Origin: Monomorium pharaonis
Lineage: Eukaryota > Arthropoda > Insecta > Hymenoptera > Formicidae
DNA: 64,000 nucleotides
Direction: 5' to 3'
Assembly (NCBI RefSeq): GCF_013373865.1
Contig: NC_050473.1
Coordinates: forward strand, 17,275,597-17,339,596
The notes beneath the pieces were generated by a model. The model was not told the DNA's origin, did no database searches, and saw only the letters and a program-made list of their open reading frames with translations. Both the position numbers and the translations under genes were made by a program. Shown one piece after another: positions 37,869 to 50,394 of this stretch. How positions within the stretch are numbered: position 1 is the first letter of the stretch; every line of letters starts with the position of its first letter.

Positions 37869-40800
37869 CAGACACACCTAGAAAATTATGGTACATTTGT
37901 CGAATTGACGTTATTTTCATACTAAATCGATTCTACAAGGTCAGTTATTTTTACTGGACATGCTGTTTTATCATTAAAAAAATCAATTTTATAAATTCAG
38001 AAATAGAACATTATTTATTCTTTTTTAGAAGTCCTTTATATACAAATTATTCATATGAAAATTTATTTTAATTTATTTATTAAACATAATATACCATTTG
38101 ATGGATACAATCATCCTAATACTTGGCAAAGAAAACATTTAAAGTACACAAAACTGCGAGAAAGAAAATTACTTATTATATCTTTTGTATTATCAGTAAC
38201 GCTATCATGCTAATATATACATAAGTATAGACAATAGCAAGCAAATTTTATCTGCTCTAGTTATGGCTCGTAGTACATCCCACGCAACTTGCTATGTAAC
38301 TCCAATTGAATGTAACTGGAAGGATTAACATCTTCAATATTAACTATTTCAATAAATTTTTATATGCGTTAAACTGTTTTTCGATAATCTGTCTAATGAG
38401 TCTCCAAACTAATCTCTTTTAATACGTGTATAAAAAAGCTTACAGTTTTTTCTTATGTTTTTATTGATTGAATTTTAGAAAAGGGGATAAAGTTAACGCG
38501 AGGCTATGAGCTACAATAAAAGATTCAATCATGGAAAGATCTAGGTCGCGTTCAAATCAATTATTTATCAGATTCGTGGATGGCGTAATCGAGTCATTTT
38601 CAGTTTCCGCACGAAAACACAATACGCGAAACGCTGAAACGAAGAGGCATAGATCCGGTACCAGAGTTATTGACCCGTAATTCACACCGACATTTAGCGT
38701 TAAAGGTCGTCCCTATTTGCTTCCGAGTCTCACTGATGGCAACGTGTTCAGAATCGTTGTCCAAATAAAGCGACATCAGGCATCCTAAAATTGTCCAGAT
38801 GCACCGCCTCCACGACCGGATACAAGACACATTTAAAAACACGATTTAAAGATATTTCATTCCAATTGGATTAAAAATAAGTCTGTAATGTTCCTCTTAC
38901 TTGCCAAGAAATATTGTATCTCGAAATCAAAGTTAATATATTACAATTTCGAGCAAGTTTATTTCAATAAGAATTTTTTTCTTTGGAAAGACTAAATTTT
39001 TGAAAAGAAAAAAAATTGTAAAAATTTTAACAAACAATAACGTTTAATCAAATTATTATTACAATGTCTCCAAAATTAAATAAATGTTAAGCTCGTGTAT
39101 GTAAATTTGAGAAACCTAAGAAATGAACGCAAAAAAGCAAAGAATGTTGGAATAAATAAATATAATAAAATCCTATATAGACTCGCTGCACTCAATAAAC
39201 AAGACAATAATAAAAACAACTTGATATAATAAAATTTTCGAATGAAAGATGATGTTTTGATCAAATTTATATAAAAAATTAGATCTAAAAGACTTATCAA
39301 TTTGCAATTTATTTTGAAACCTTATTATTTAAATATTTTTCTTAAACAATCAATAGTAATTGTTCAGCAACTGATGCCTTTAATCGAAATGCAATACTTA
39401 TTAAATTAGTATTTAGATCTCAAGATCCTTTATCTTTTTCGCTCGTTTCTTAGTGTTTTAATCTTCACAAAAAGAGTCTCCAAGTTTACAAAGTTTATAT
39501 ATATTCGCAGTTAGTTTACTTTCGTTAGTATTCTTCTGAGTGTGCGTACGTTCCATTAGAATCATTTAAGCATTTACGGCATCGCGGCGCAAGTCCTTTC
39601 ACGCTTCGAAAGGTAATTCCATTTAATTAAGAATTTAACGACGTGCGGAAGAAGGATGAGCGAAGTATCGAGTGTTTCGAACGTCGCAAGGAACGCTCAA
39701 ACTTGGGTCCCGATAAATCCTCTGAGCGATTTTGAGGTAGCCTCACCATGCGACTTTCGCGTAGTTCGATACTACCGTTTCACATTACAGTTTCGCAACA
39801 GCACGCGAAATAAAAGAAATTAGTATTGCTACATATTATGCCCATTCCTCTTCTCACGGCGTTAATTTTATTGTCGCAGGAAACACGAACACATTTTGAG
39901 GTCAACATCCTCGTAACAGCTGAAAACGTTACTTTCGTTCCATATAAACATAGCCGAACAGTCGTTGAGACACAGTGGAGATAAAATGAATAAAAATTAT
40001 ACAGAGATTGTTAAAATCGAGCACCTGTTTATTTTTATACGTTGTGTGATATTTATGTTACTACAACGACAAATGTGCGCGGAACAACGTTAAAAATATG
40101 AAATAACACGTGCATTAAAATAAAATGTTCCAAATAAGTGTTCGCAATTCTGATAATAATTTGTACTATTTCCCAAAATTTGTTATAGAAATAAAGTTGA
40201 TATAATAAATCAAGTGCAAAAAATAAATGCAAGCACAAATGTTCTCTTCTGTGCAACTTTTTAGAGATAATTTATTCACTCTGTTATCATACAGGTTTGA
40301 CAGGTTTAATCTCTCTGCTAATCTCCAGAGTAAATTGAAATTATTAATTACCAGTTTTTATTGCCAAGTTTGTTTTATTATCAATATTATTAATTACTAC
40401 ATTAAACTTACAAAGCTCTCGCCAATTCTGTTACGGAAACAAAAGACGGGCGATCTAATCTTCGCCTTTCACTGATATATCTGCTCGCGAGATTCGCTTT
40501 TTTTCACAGGTGCACATGTACGCAATACATCTGTTTTTTTTTTTTTTATAGCCGAATGAGTGTACACTCTCTGTATTTGAATTAAAACGGGTATACGATT
40601 GAAAATTGACAGAAACGAGGACAATTCCAGTGTGCAATAAAATCCATCCGATGTAGCGATAAAAAACAAACCTGAATATTTTTCAGGACACGTCTCTCTC
40701 TCTCTCAGGTATACCTGACAGGTAGCAACCGACTCTATTTTCCTCCGGAGACAAGCTTCCCGTCCTTCCGCGAGAAAATCAATCTTTCCCAAATATTTCG

Positions 40801-41169
40801 GTGAAAAATTAATTAGAGAGGAAAATCTCCTCTCCCCTCCCTGGAATTTCCACCCACTTGTGCCACCCACCTTCGCGACTCTTCAATTAATATAGACACA
40901 GAGTAGCCTCGAACGGACGCGGTACGCTTGTGTGAAAGTACCGCCGTTCCCTCAAAGGCGGCCGAGAGGAATCGAGAACGATACGATGATGACAGCAATA
41001 ATAATAATAATAGAGCGAGTCGCGCGACTCCGACTGGCATGTGCAACCGGAAAGGGATACGCGGCCGTGTTAGCAAACAAACTAGTGGTCGTGCACGCAC
41101 ACGGTACAGCGTACAGGTGGACGGACGGCCTTCTCGCGGCCATCTGGTCCCGAGAAGCGGGTCGCTTAC

Positions 41170-41430
41170 CTCGGAGCGGTGTTCCTTGCGTCCCGACGGT
41201 CGTCCGGAGGATGCGACACAACACAAAGCCCGAGACGGCGGAGGCGAACGAACGCGGAGCGAGCAGCGGCAGCAGCACACACGGAGCAACGGGCCACAAC
41301 GGAGCTGACGGGCGCGTATGCGGCTGTCACTGGCTGTCACCACGCACACTCGAAACTGTCACCAGCAGCGCCGGACGGATTTGGCCAACAGCGCGCAGTG
41401 CTGCCAACGGACGCGGGCCGTCTGTCACTA
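41170..41430 (-). other. Evi5: candidate non-coding first exon of Evi5
   Basis: A near-consensus donor (GTAAGC after CTCCGAG) at 41169-41164 on the minus strand closes a CpG-rich block. Joined to the acceptor at 32181, the frame entering Evi5 runs open but has no ATG and meets a TGA upstream at about 41.34 kb, so this exon would be 5' UTR. The 5' limit is not known; 41430 is approximate. The link to Evi5 is inference from strand, order and the donor. Confidence 0.4.
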
Positions 41431-42682
41431 ATCCCGCGAGGATTCCCGCGTAGCGCTGCTTCGCGCGACGCCCGCGCCGGGGCGGCGGCGGCGGCGTCAC
41501 TCTCTTGCCCGTCGCTCACGCGAATGCCTCTTTTTTAGCGAATGCCTCTTTCTCTTCTTTCTTTTCAAGTTTAATTGTTTTTAAATCCCGAGACGAAGCG
41601 TCGGGTTTCCTCCTCCGTTTCGCGCCGATCCGCAAAGGCAGAAAATAGTTTTTTTCTCAACGCTGCAATAAATTACTATTTAATAAATGCGCTACTGTTA
41701 ACAATAAAATAAAAACACACATATAAATCGTGGAATATTCATATTAAAATACTAATTAAATTGTCAAAGATAAATATTCACTAACAGCAAAATGTGCGAA
41801 ATGTTACTTAGCTGCAAAATTCGCAGACAAAATTCGAAAAATGTATGAGAGAAAATACTATTGTATTAGAGTGCACTTTAAGGGTACCGTTATAATTTTT
41901 AAGTGTTCAAGATATTGCAAATAGTTCAGATAGGCAATGGGTGAAGGATTATTCGTGTATCTTTATCTACTAACTCCTTTCGTGCATTATATAATTGTGC
42001 ATAATTTAATGCTAAGAATTTCGCAGGTAACCTTTCACAGAATCCTTCTTTCTGCCTGCGGTATTCTCATTCCTTCCATAAAATCTCCCGGGAGGGGGGC
42101 TAAAACGGAGCACACGTGGTAATCGCATTACGTAATAATAATGAAAACGGGCGCGCGAGATTCGAGATCGCCGCCCTTTTCCCCGCGCGCTTTCGCCGCC
42201 GTCCGCGCGGGCGCAGCACCCTGGCGACGACTCTCGCTAAGTGTGGTGGTTGCGCTGGTGGTGCGCGAGGTGGCGGAGGGGTCAGTCCCCTTCCCCGATA
42301 TTGTCAAGATGGAAGGCGCACGGGGCTGACCACCGCGTAGTACGCCGTCACGGCAGTATGGATTTCGCCGCGTCGTGATTCCGTGTCGCAGCACGGTGCA
42401 GCCGCAACGACGAGTTTCGCTCCCCTACGACGTTCCGTCGTCGTCGTCGTCGTCGTCCCGCGTTCCCTCCCGGCGCGCGCGGCGAGGAAGAGGGGAAAAA
42501 AAAACGCGCCGCCCGGCTCTCTCGGCGTGTCCATCACCGGGACGGCACAGTGGTGTGTATCGCGCGATCCGCGAGAGGTGGAGGGGGGCAGATGGTGTCG
42601 CGCGCGATCGTACGGCGCGATCGAGCGCGGTAATGAGAGAAGAGCTGTCACGGGGACGGAGTAACGGAGCTAGCCCACCACA
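41431..42682. promoter_or_regulatory. shared CpG-rich promoter region between Evi5 and Dok-7
   Basis: Evi5 is transcribed leftwards and Dok-7 rightwards from this interval. Both ends are CpG-rich (to about 41.53 kb and from about 42.12 kb) with an AT-rich centre. The Dok-7 5' UTR probably occupies part of 42.3-42.68 kb. A GTC repeat lies at 42435-42455. No TATA box stands out, as is common for CpG-rich promoters. Confidence 0.45.
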
Positions 42683-45600
42683 ATGGTGGATAACAGTTGT
42701 ATTATCGAGGGGAACGTCAAGTTTCGCGACGGCAAGAAGGTGAGCGAGAGTCCTCTCTCCCCCTCCCTCCTTCAGCAAAATCGTGTCCTATGTGTGCGTG
42801 TGCGTGTGCGTGTGTGTCGATAGCGTTTTCCCCTCGTCCTTTTCCCTTGCCTCCCGCCCGCTGCCTTCGCCCTTACGCACGGGGATCGCGCTCCATTTTT
42901 CCCCCCCTCCTTCTCTCCCCCGCGACGACAATTGCGCGCGCGAATTCGCCTATTATCCGCGACGACGTCCCCGACGCGCCGCGCGGGGAGCGGCGCATTG
43001 CGGGGGTTGATGGACCGGGGGGAAAAGTGAAAAGGCGAGAGGAAGGGGTGAGGACTTCACCCCCTGCACGCGAATTCGGGAAACGTGCGTCGGACGCGCG
43101 ATGCTTATCGACGAGTCACCTGTGTGCACAGCACGCTATCGCCTCGCGCACGATAAAAATTATGTAACGATTACGCGGGGGGGCGGTTTTTTTTTTATTT
43201 TGCGTGTCGTGCGTACGTGCACTTTGCGCGACGCGTCGCCGGCGGCCCGTTAAGTTTCCGCGTTGTACAGGCCGCTCCAGAAGCCGAGAACCGCCGCGCG
43301 GCGATTGCGGGACTGCAGCTGTCGAGTTTAATTTTCAAGATTTTTTCATGTAGATAGTTGTTTATTAATCCTTACCGCACAATGATTTGTCTCTGAAAAG
43401 ACAAAAGAGATGAACGTTATCGCTCATCTTTTACCTCACGTTCACGTTTTTATTCGTTTGCGTTATAAAATTATTACTAAATAGATATCTATTTAATAAT
43501 TTTTTTCTAACTAACTGTCATTAAACAAATGTAGAGTCTATTAATTAAACATTAAACATTGGCTCTACTAATATTGACGAAAGTTCAGTTTTCGTATGTT
43601 CACGTTTATTTGTTTTTTTTTTTTTTTTGTAATGAAAACGTTATTAAATAGATATCGTTAAACAATTGTCGCATTAATCCTTCCTTATTTTGATATGAAG
43701 CTCAATTCATATTTGATTTTTTCAAATTGCATAGGTGCGTAAAAATTAATTTGATTGAAACCTTTTGACTTTTTTAGACTTTTAGATTATATTTGTATTA
43801 TTTTCACAATTTTGTTCAGTACAATTTTTGTCAGATATTAAAAAAAAAAATGTTTTAATAATAATTGGTTTTTTTTACGATTTTACTGGCAGTACAATTT
43901 TTAAAAATGTTTTGAGATTTCTAATGAAAAAGATCTTATAGGAATTATGTAGATGTTTGATTCCCAACATGTGTTATTTTATAGATTATCAGAATAAATA
44001 TATCTATCATGTCTGTTATCAGATACTTTTATACCGATAGCAAGATTTTACTCTCTTTAACACGTATTTAATAAAACATGTTAAGAATTAGATTTGTCTT
44101 TTGCAACATTTTTTTATAAAAAATTATGTAACGATTACGCAAAACTGAAAAAAAAGAGTTTCTAAAAATATATTTAATAATATGTATTGCGTGTATAAAT
44201 TTTAATAATTTTTATTTATGTAATTTTTTAATTATAAATGAAATATTAATTGTTTGTATTATTTGTGTATTGATACTCTGCGACATTTTTTCAAGATATT
44301 TGGGTGAAGTTGATGCTTCAAGTGATTTTCGAGAAAAGAAATTACATTAAGAATAGGCTGTAGGAAGTAACTAATCCAAGTCTATAAAAAGGTAGCTTTC
44401 GTTTGCTAATAAGAGGGTGCTGTAGTAAAATACTTGAGAAAAGATAAAAGCCTCTTACTTTGATCATGAAAACGAATTTTTATACTACCGTGCTTGATAA
44501 AAATTATAGAGTACAAAACAATATAGATCAAATAGAAAGAATTTTCTGTAATAAATTATTTATTTATTGTTAATGTAATAAAATTAAATAAAGTCAGTTA
44601 TAGCTAAAAATATTGATTTTAAAATCTATTACTTTTAAATGAAAATATTGTTATTTTATTTTTATTTTAGATAAGTAAAAGATAAGGAATTATAGATGTA
44701 CCTAAATTTTTTAAATTAATTTATTTTAGTATTTAATTGTGTGAATGATTATTTTGTAAATACAGAAATAGACTACACATATAGTATTTTAATAATAATA
44801 ATATTAATGTAATAATATTATGTATAATTGTACTTTGTTATATTATATCTGAGCAATGCAATTTGTTTTGCAGTGGAAGTCGAGATGGTGCGTTATGCGG
44901 AAATTATCGCCAGTAGCAGGTAAAAGTCTCACGCTGTTTTTAAACGCAATCGTTAACAATTGTCTTACTAGCTTGTCGTTTACCTTAAACGAGCTAATAA
45001 TAATCTGTTATTAATGAGACTTTGATAAGATTGTGTTAAAGACATGGATATGCAGATTTGTATTGTATCGCCGCTGTTGCATTGTACGTAGCGGGTGAAA
45101 GAAAGGAAAGGGAAGCGAGAGCAATAAGATAATAAACAGGAAACATTATACACTCTTGAAGCGTCCCTACTTTTTGCTTTCGCTATCACGTTGATACGAG
45201 CGGTATCTCGCAATTTGCATAATAGACCCCATCTTATCTCTGTTGCGTTGTGTCTGCTTGGCAAACTGTGCAAAATGCATTACCTATTTTAAGGTATTCT
45301 TTGTTCTGATTTTACGGTTGAGGAAATGTTGAATTTACCGCAGAATAATTGTTGTTTTGGCTCGTTACACTATGTTTATAAAGAATGGATTATTAATGGG
45401 GCTTTTTTTCAAAATTGGCTTGAAACTTTGATGCATTGATTAATCTTTTATAATATAATGACATAACATTCCGAATATATTTATATAACAAAACTTATAT
45501 TTTATAATAAAGTTTTATTACATATAAATAAACTAGTTAGTCACTTTGATTTAATATAGTTGAAATATTGTTTGTATAATTGTTTAATATTTATTTGTTT

Positions 45601-48600
45601 AAAATTAATTGTAGCAGTCGTGTTTCGTTATAAATTGATGGAATTTGTCATCGAAAAATTAATTAGTTCCACCTCCCTTTCTTTTTTTCTCTCTCCCCCT
45701 TTAAAGGACCCTTCGAGCTTGTTATCAGTACAAAGGACCCCTCCTTTGGACTTCCTAGGGTGACAGCTGGCACATCTGTTGCTCTGCCTGAAGCAACAAA
45801 AAAAGTTTCCAAGAACAGCTTTGCTCCTGGCAATAACCATTAATATATAATCCCTGTAACTTGAGGATATTTTAAAACTAAGAGAATCTGAGCGCTTCAT
45901 AAATTTTTCTTGAAGACTTAACGAAGAGAACACCTAAACATATACCACATTATTTCAAGATATTGATAACTATTTCCGTAAATGGAAATATTGTTGTTAC
46001 GACTCAATTTACTGAGAAATAATACATATAGTAAAGCGTAAAACGGCTTTTATATATATTAATAAATATCAGATATGTATTATTTTGTGTACACATGCAT
46101 GACATAAGAAAACAATTTTTTCTCTAAATTATTAACGAAAATATGAACAAAAAGTTAAAAATATTATGTAATGTTAAAATATATGCAAAATAAATAATTT
46201 TTTTTTATTAACAGATTGTTTGCATTTGCAACTTTATGGGGACAGTAAGGATCGTTATAAGCAAGGCCAGACAAAAGCGTCCCTAAGTTTGCAACACTTT
46301 TTGGGAGTGGAGAGTGGTTTCACACTCGATAAAGAATCTAATACGATTGCAATAATTTGCCAAGACGTGACAGTCGTTCTCGCATTTGATACGCGAGAGC
46401 GATTGATACAGTGGCAAGTTAAGATCTCGAATAATTTAGGCGAAGGTAAGTTATTGCGAAAGAAAGAAAGTGAGAAGCATTTAATGTGTTATAGATACGC
46501 AGAATGCTATGGAAAATTTTGAGATAAAAATTTTTTATCGCGGATACTTAATTTGTCAAATTTTTTCAACAGATCAACAATTCTTGATACTCATCTCCTC
46601 GGTACCGTCGAAAGCGAAGTTCACTAATGGGCCGGCACACTTGCACATTCAAGACCGTCGTTTCTGTATCACCATCGGCATACCTCCCCGGCTCGTCGGT
46701 ATCTGGGAAATCGCGCATCTCCGACGGTACGGTGTAGTCGAAGGTAGATTCTGCTTTGAAGGCGGTTCGAGATGCGGCCGGGGCGAGGGGCTGCACGTTC
46801 TAATAACTGATCAGGGGGATGACATAGTTAAGACACTGCAATTGGCGGCCGAGGGAAAACTTACCACAAAGAAGCGATCGCCGCTTGGTAAAGAACAATT
46901 GTCGACGCAGGATAGTCCAGGGCGACGTCAGTGCTCTCGCGCCGAGACCAGAGCTAGCGATTTCTTCTCTTCGACCGTATATTCAACGTCGACGTATGAG
47001 GAACACTGTGACAGCTGTAAAAATGAGAGTTCGCCATATTGGTCATCCGCGGAAAGCAGGCAGCAGACGGATCTCGACGGCGATTACAGCTGTAGAGACA
47101 CAGTGTCTATTTCGGAACTACCTGATCAGCAGCCTGGTGGCGAATGGCGTAGCTATTCACTCACCCGTCAGGGTGCAACAGGCCTCGAAAGATGCGCGAG
47201 TTGCATCAGTAAGCTCGGTACCGTTTCGAAATCGTCGACCTTGATCACTACTGCCACAATAAGCGGCATAAGCAGTCCCGCTGCTAGCACGTTAAACAAT
47301 CTAGGATGTCACTTGCAGCCCCGTACCTTCGACCGGCTCTCCCTATCCTCCTACAGCAGCAGCAGCCACGAGAGCGATTATTCCAGCTCACAGCAAATCG
47401 AGTGCCAGTGCGTGCAGAAAACCGCCCAGACGGCGCAGACGACGGCTCGTCAAATGTCACCGATCCCGAGCACGTTACCGCCGAGACCGCCGAAACCGTC
47501 CCAACCGCCCTCACTGCCAATAACCAGTCAATCCGTCACTGCCAAGAAGCCTAAGAAACCGCCGATGCCACTGCCTGTTGAGCAGCAGATCTGCGTGCAC
47601 GCTCGGAAGCCTCAACAAAGTCAGCAGCAGGCTCAGCAACAACCTCAACAACCCGTAGCTCGCGGCGCTGCGGGATCTTATGAAAACTACGACATTCCCA
47701 AAACGATTCTGGGACATCACATGCTATTGGAGCAGGGTCCACAGCCGGAACAGTATTACGATACACCGAGGAAAATAAAGGAATGTCTTACACTGCCAAA
47801 AACTTATCCTAATTACGACACACCTCAGGTACCGCAGGCTGTGGTCCTGCAAGGATGTGGATGTCCCGCGAAACTCAAAGTTCAGTCACCTAGATCTTCA
47901 GGATGTCCTTGTCACAATGTTATGAGCTGGGCCGGCTTTGTCTTACCTTATTGCCGGCGTGGCGCGGGAATTGAACCTACCGGCGTCACGGTTCATCCCG
48001 TGAAGCTCTCGGGTGAGGGCAAGATGCCAGTGGTGAACGCCAGTGGAGAGGTTTCCATTTATGCAACGGCAAAAAGGGTAAATATAAATGAAACGACTGA
48101 CGAAAAGGCAACGGAGAACTGCGGCTGCGCCGCGGGAAATAAATTGAACAATTACGAGAACGTTGAGCCGGTAATAGATACGCAACCGGAAGCGAAACAA
48201 GCGAATTACGTGAATATCGATTTTACGCAATCGCTGGAGCATTACGAGAACAGTAAGGATGTTTTAACGAAGAGTAGTATCTCGCAGGAAGAGCTTGAGA
48301 AATTCGCGGATCAATTGAAAGAATCGGCGCCCGAAGCGCCGAGCGACAATGCTTCGAAGGTTTGCGAGAAGTGCGGCCACGCGAAGGAAAAGGAAAACGA
48401 TTATTTGGTCATGGATCCGGAAAACAAACAAACTCCGAAGAAGTCGTTCCCTGCTTATTTGCCGATGCAACCAGTTCACAACGCTTGTTCGAAGGAGATC
48501 TTATCTAGGCTCTGCAGCGGCATTAAGAGTTCCAGTAATCCAACGTTATCGGGCTCCACGTTGCTCGAGGTGAATAAGAAGCGTTCCGATTCGGAGTATC

Positions 48601-50394
48601 GCGTACCAGGATCAGCAATGTTATCTAGCCCGTATCTCAGGCGTCGTTATCTGGACGTAGGCAATGTCGCGGAGTCCGGTGGTAGCTTAGGCATACTTCT
48701 CAGGAAACGGTCTTATTCTGCAGAATCCGCGCATTACCTGGACGACGAGAGTCACACTTTTTCGTCCACGCTTACCATTCACAAATGCTCGAGCGAAGCC
48801 GATAAGAATTCTTTGATAACCAGTGAACCGCAAAGCTCGGACGTAAACTCCGAAAGCAAAATCAGTAATAATCATGAGAGCGGACAATTGTTGACAGCCA
48901 CATCTCAGCCGTCGTTCATTAAGATCCGACGTTCGTCGTCTGTACCATCCAAAACCGGGCACAATAGGGATTCCTCGAGCAGCAATGATTCCGGCGTCTC
49001 CACTGGCTCATTGAGTCACCGAACGGCGGAGTTCGTTGAGTTTGAGTTGTCATTGGCGACACCCGCCACCTCAACAGTAAAGCAGAATATGTTATCGGTT
49101 TGCCGTAAAAGTCCGCCACCCACGTGTTATCATAGCAGCCTGCCAAGGAAGTCCAAGTCCAGCGATCCTCTCCGTGAAATTTCCTTCCAGTTCCAGAAAA
49201 TCAAGATACCAACGAAATCTTCATCCGCGGAAGCCGACATACCCACCTGTTTACCGAAGACCACGAAGGGCTTCAATAGTCCAAGTGAAGTCTCTAATGC
49301 ACCTTATATCGATTCACGAAGTACCAGTAGCGGTACTTCCGACATGTCAGATTACATCGAAACTTTGTCGTTGTCCTCGCACTCTTCGTCCGATACGCCT
49401 GACAGCCTCAGGTAAGGTCTTACCTATTTGTAACTTTTGCGGAAGTTCCTATCTTTTCTCTAACTTAATTTAAATATGAGTTTATTAAAATACATAAAGT
49501 TATATAAAATGTATTGTTCCTTATGTATTGTTATAAGATTTACAAAATTTGTGTAGGATATTTCAGAATGTTTTATGTTCCTTTTAGCTAGAAATTTTTT
49601 TCTATATATAACTATTATTGATTTTTTTTTAGCCTTATAAAATTTATCATTTTTTATTTTACATATTTATAAATATATTTAATGAATGACATTTATAAAA
49701 TAAAAAGTAAACTGTTTTGTTCTAATTTACTAATATTTTGTCATCTAATACACTTATATCATTCACTTATTTTAGTTTCACACATGACTGATTTTGGAGA
49801 TGTTTTTTGAGATTTTTTATTTTTTAAATATGTAAAAAATAAAAACTATGATAAAATTTAATTAGACAAAATGATTTTATGCACAGTTTGATCATAATAA
49901 TTAAGAATAAATTACGATCAAATTATTAATTATTTCTAATAAATTAGTTATTTGTATAATTAACATAAGAAAATTATGTATGTTTATATAGATTAGGAGC
50001 CAGAACGGTGGCAACGACTCTTCGACCGCGTAGCGGAAAGGAATACTATAAAATCGATCGAAGTATTTTAGTAGAACAGGGACGGATTCTCACAACGGCA
50101 TCTGCTAATTATGCAAATATCACTCCGGTGTTAGAAAAGAGCGAATCGCCATCACCTGGTTATATGAGTAGTTCACCTTTTGAGCAACCACAACCCACTC
50201 GTGAGCATTTTCTATTTCCTGAAGTAAGTATACAAAAAATAGATAGTCTCTAGATTTATTTGCGTTAAAATTTTTGCGATAATTTAAATATTTTGACGTA
50301 AAACGCAACAATTAATGATTAGAAACATAATTGTCTTATCCTTGTAGTCTTTCGAGGTGTAATGATCATATCATTTTTTTTGCAGGAAGCTTGA
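42683..50394 (+). CDS. DOK7: Dok-7-like PH-PTB adaptor protein
   Basis: Six exons: 42683-42739, 44874-44919, 46215-46445, 46573-49411, 49992-50223 and 50386-50394 (TGA). All have GT-AG borders and join in frame to 1137 residues. Residues 8-111 form a PH domain opening with IEGNVKFRDGKKWKSRWCVM and LSPVADCL, the Dok-7 signature. Residues 113-206 form an IRS-type PTB domain with arginines in HLRRYG and GGSRCGRG, which in Dok-7 bind phosphotyrosine. The long tail has a proline-rich stretch (about 408-440), a Gln-rich patch, YDTP sites (Tyr507, Tyr526), YENYDIP (481-487), NYVNI (Tyr657), two YxxM sites (Tyr722, Tyr740) and CxxCG motifs. Vertebrate Dok-7 activates MuSK at the neuromuscular synapse; the insect partner is unknown to me. 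The start is in good context (ACAATGG). The last exon adds only two codons, so the final junction is the least certain. Confidence 0.9.
42740..44873 (+). other. Dok-7 intron 1
   Basis: It starts with GTGAGC and ends with TTTTGCAG. The first 0.5 kb is CpG-rich with a short GTGC repeat (about 42790-42817), the rest AT-rich. No other gene was seen. Confidence 0.8.

Larger units (their letters stand above)
32181..41169 (-). other. inferred long 5' intron of Evi5
   Basis: The exon with the Evi5 start codon has a good acceptor ahead of it (TTCGTTTCAG ending at 32181), so an upstream exon must exist. The nearest strong minus-strand donor in CpG-rich DNA is at 41169. The interval is mostly AT-rich and non-coding, with two GT microsatellites and four GC-rich islands (about 33.29-33.47, 34.85-35.19, 38.51-38.84 and 39.56-39.78 kb). 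I could not assign these to genes. Confidence 0.45.

Noticed and set aside
42697..43167. 156-codon open frame overlapping the Dok-7 first exon
   Set aside because: It is in a different frame from the PH-domain start and runs through the GTGAGC donor into the intron.
46566..49146. Antisense and alternative-frame open frames across the large Dok-7 exon
   Set aside because: The frame encoding the PTB domain and tyrosine motifs is clearly the real one; the others are shadows.
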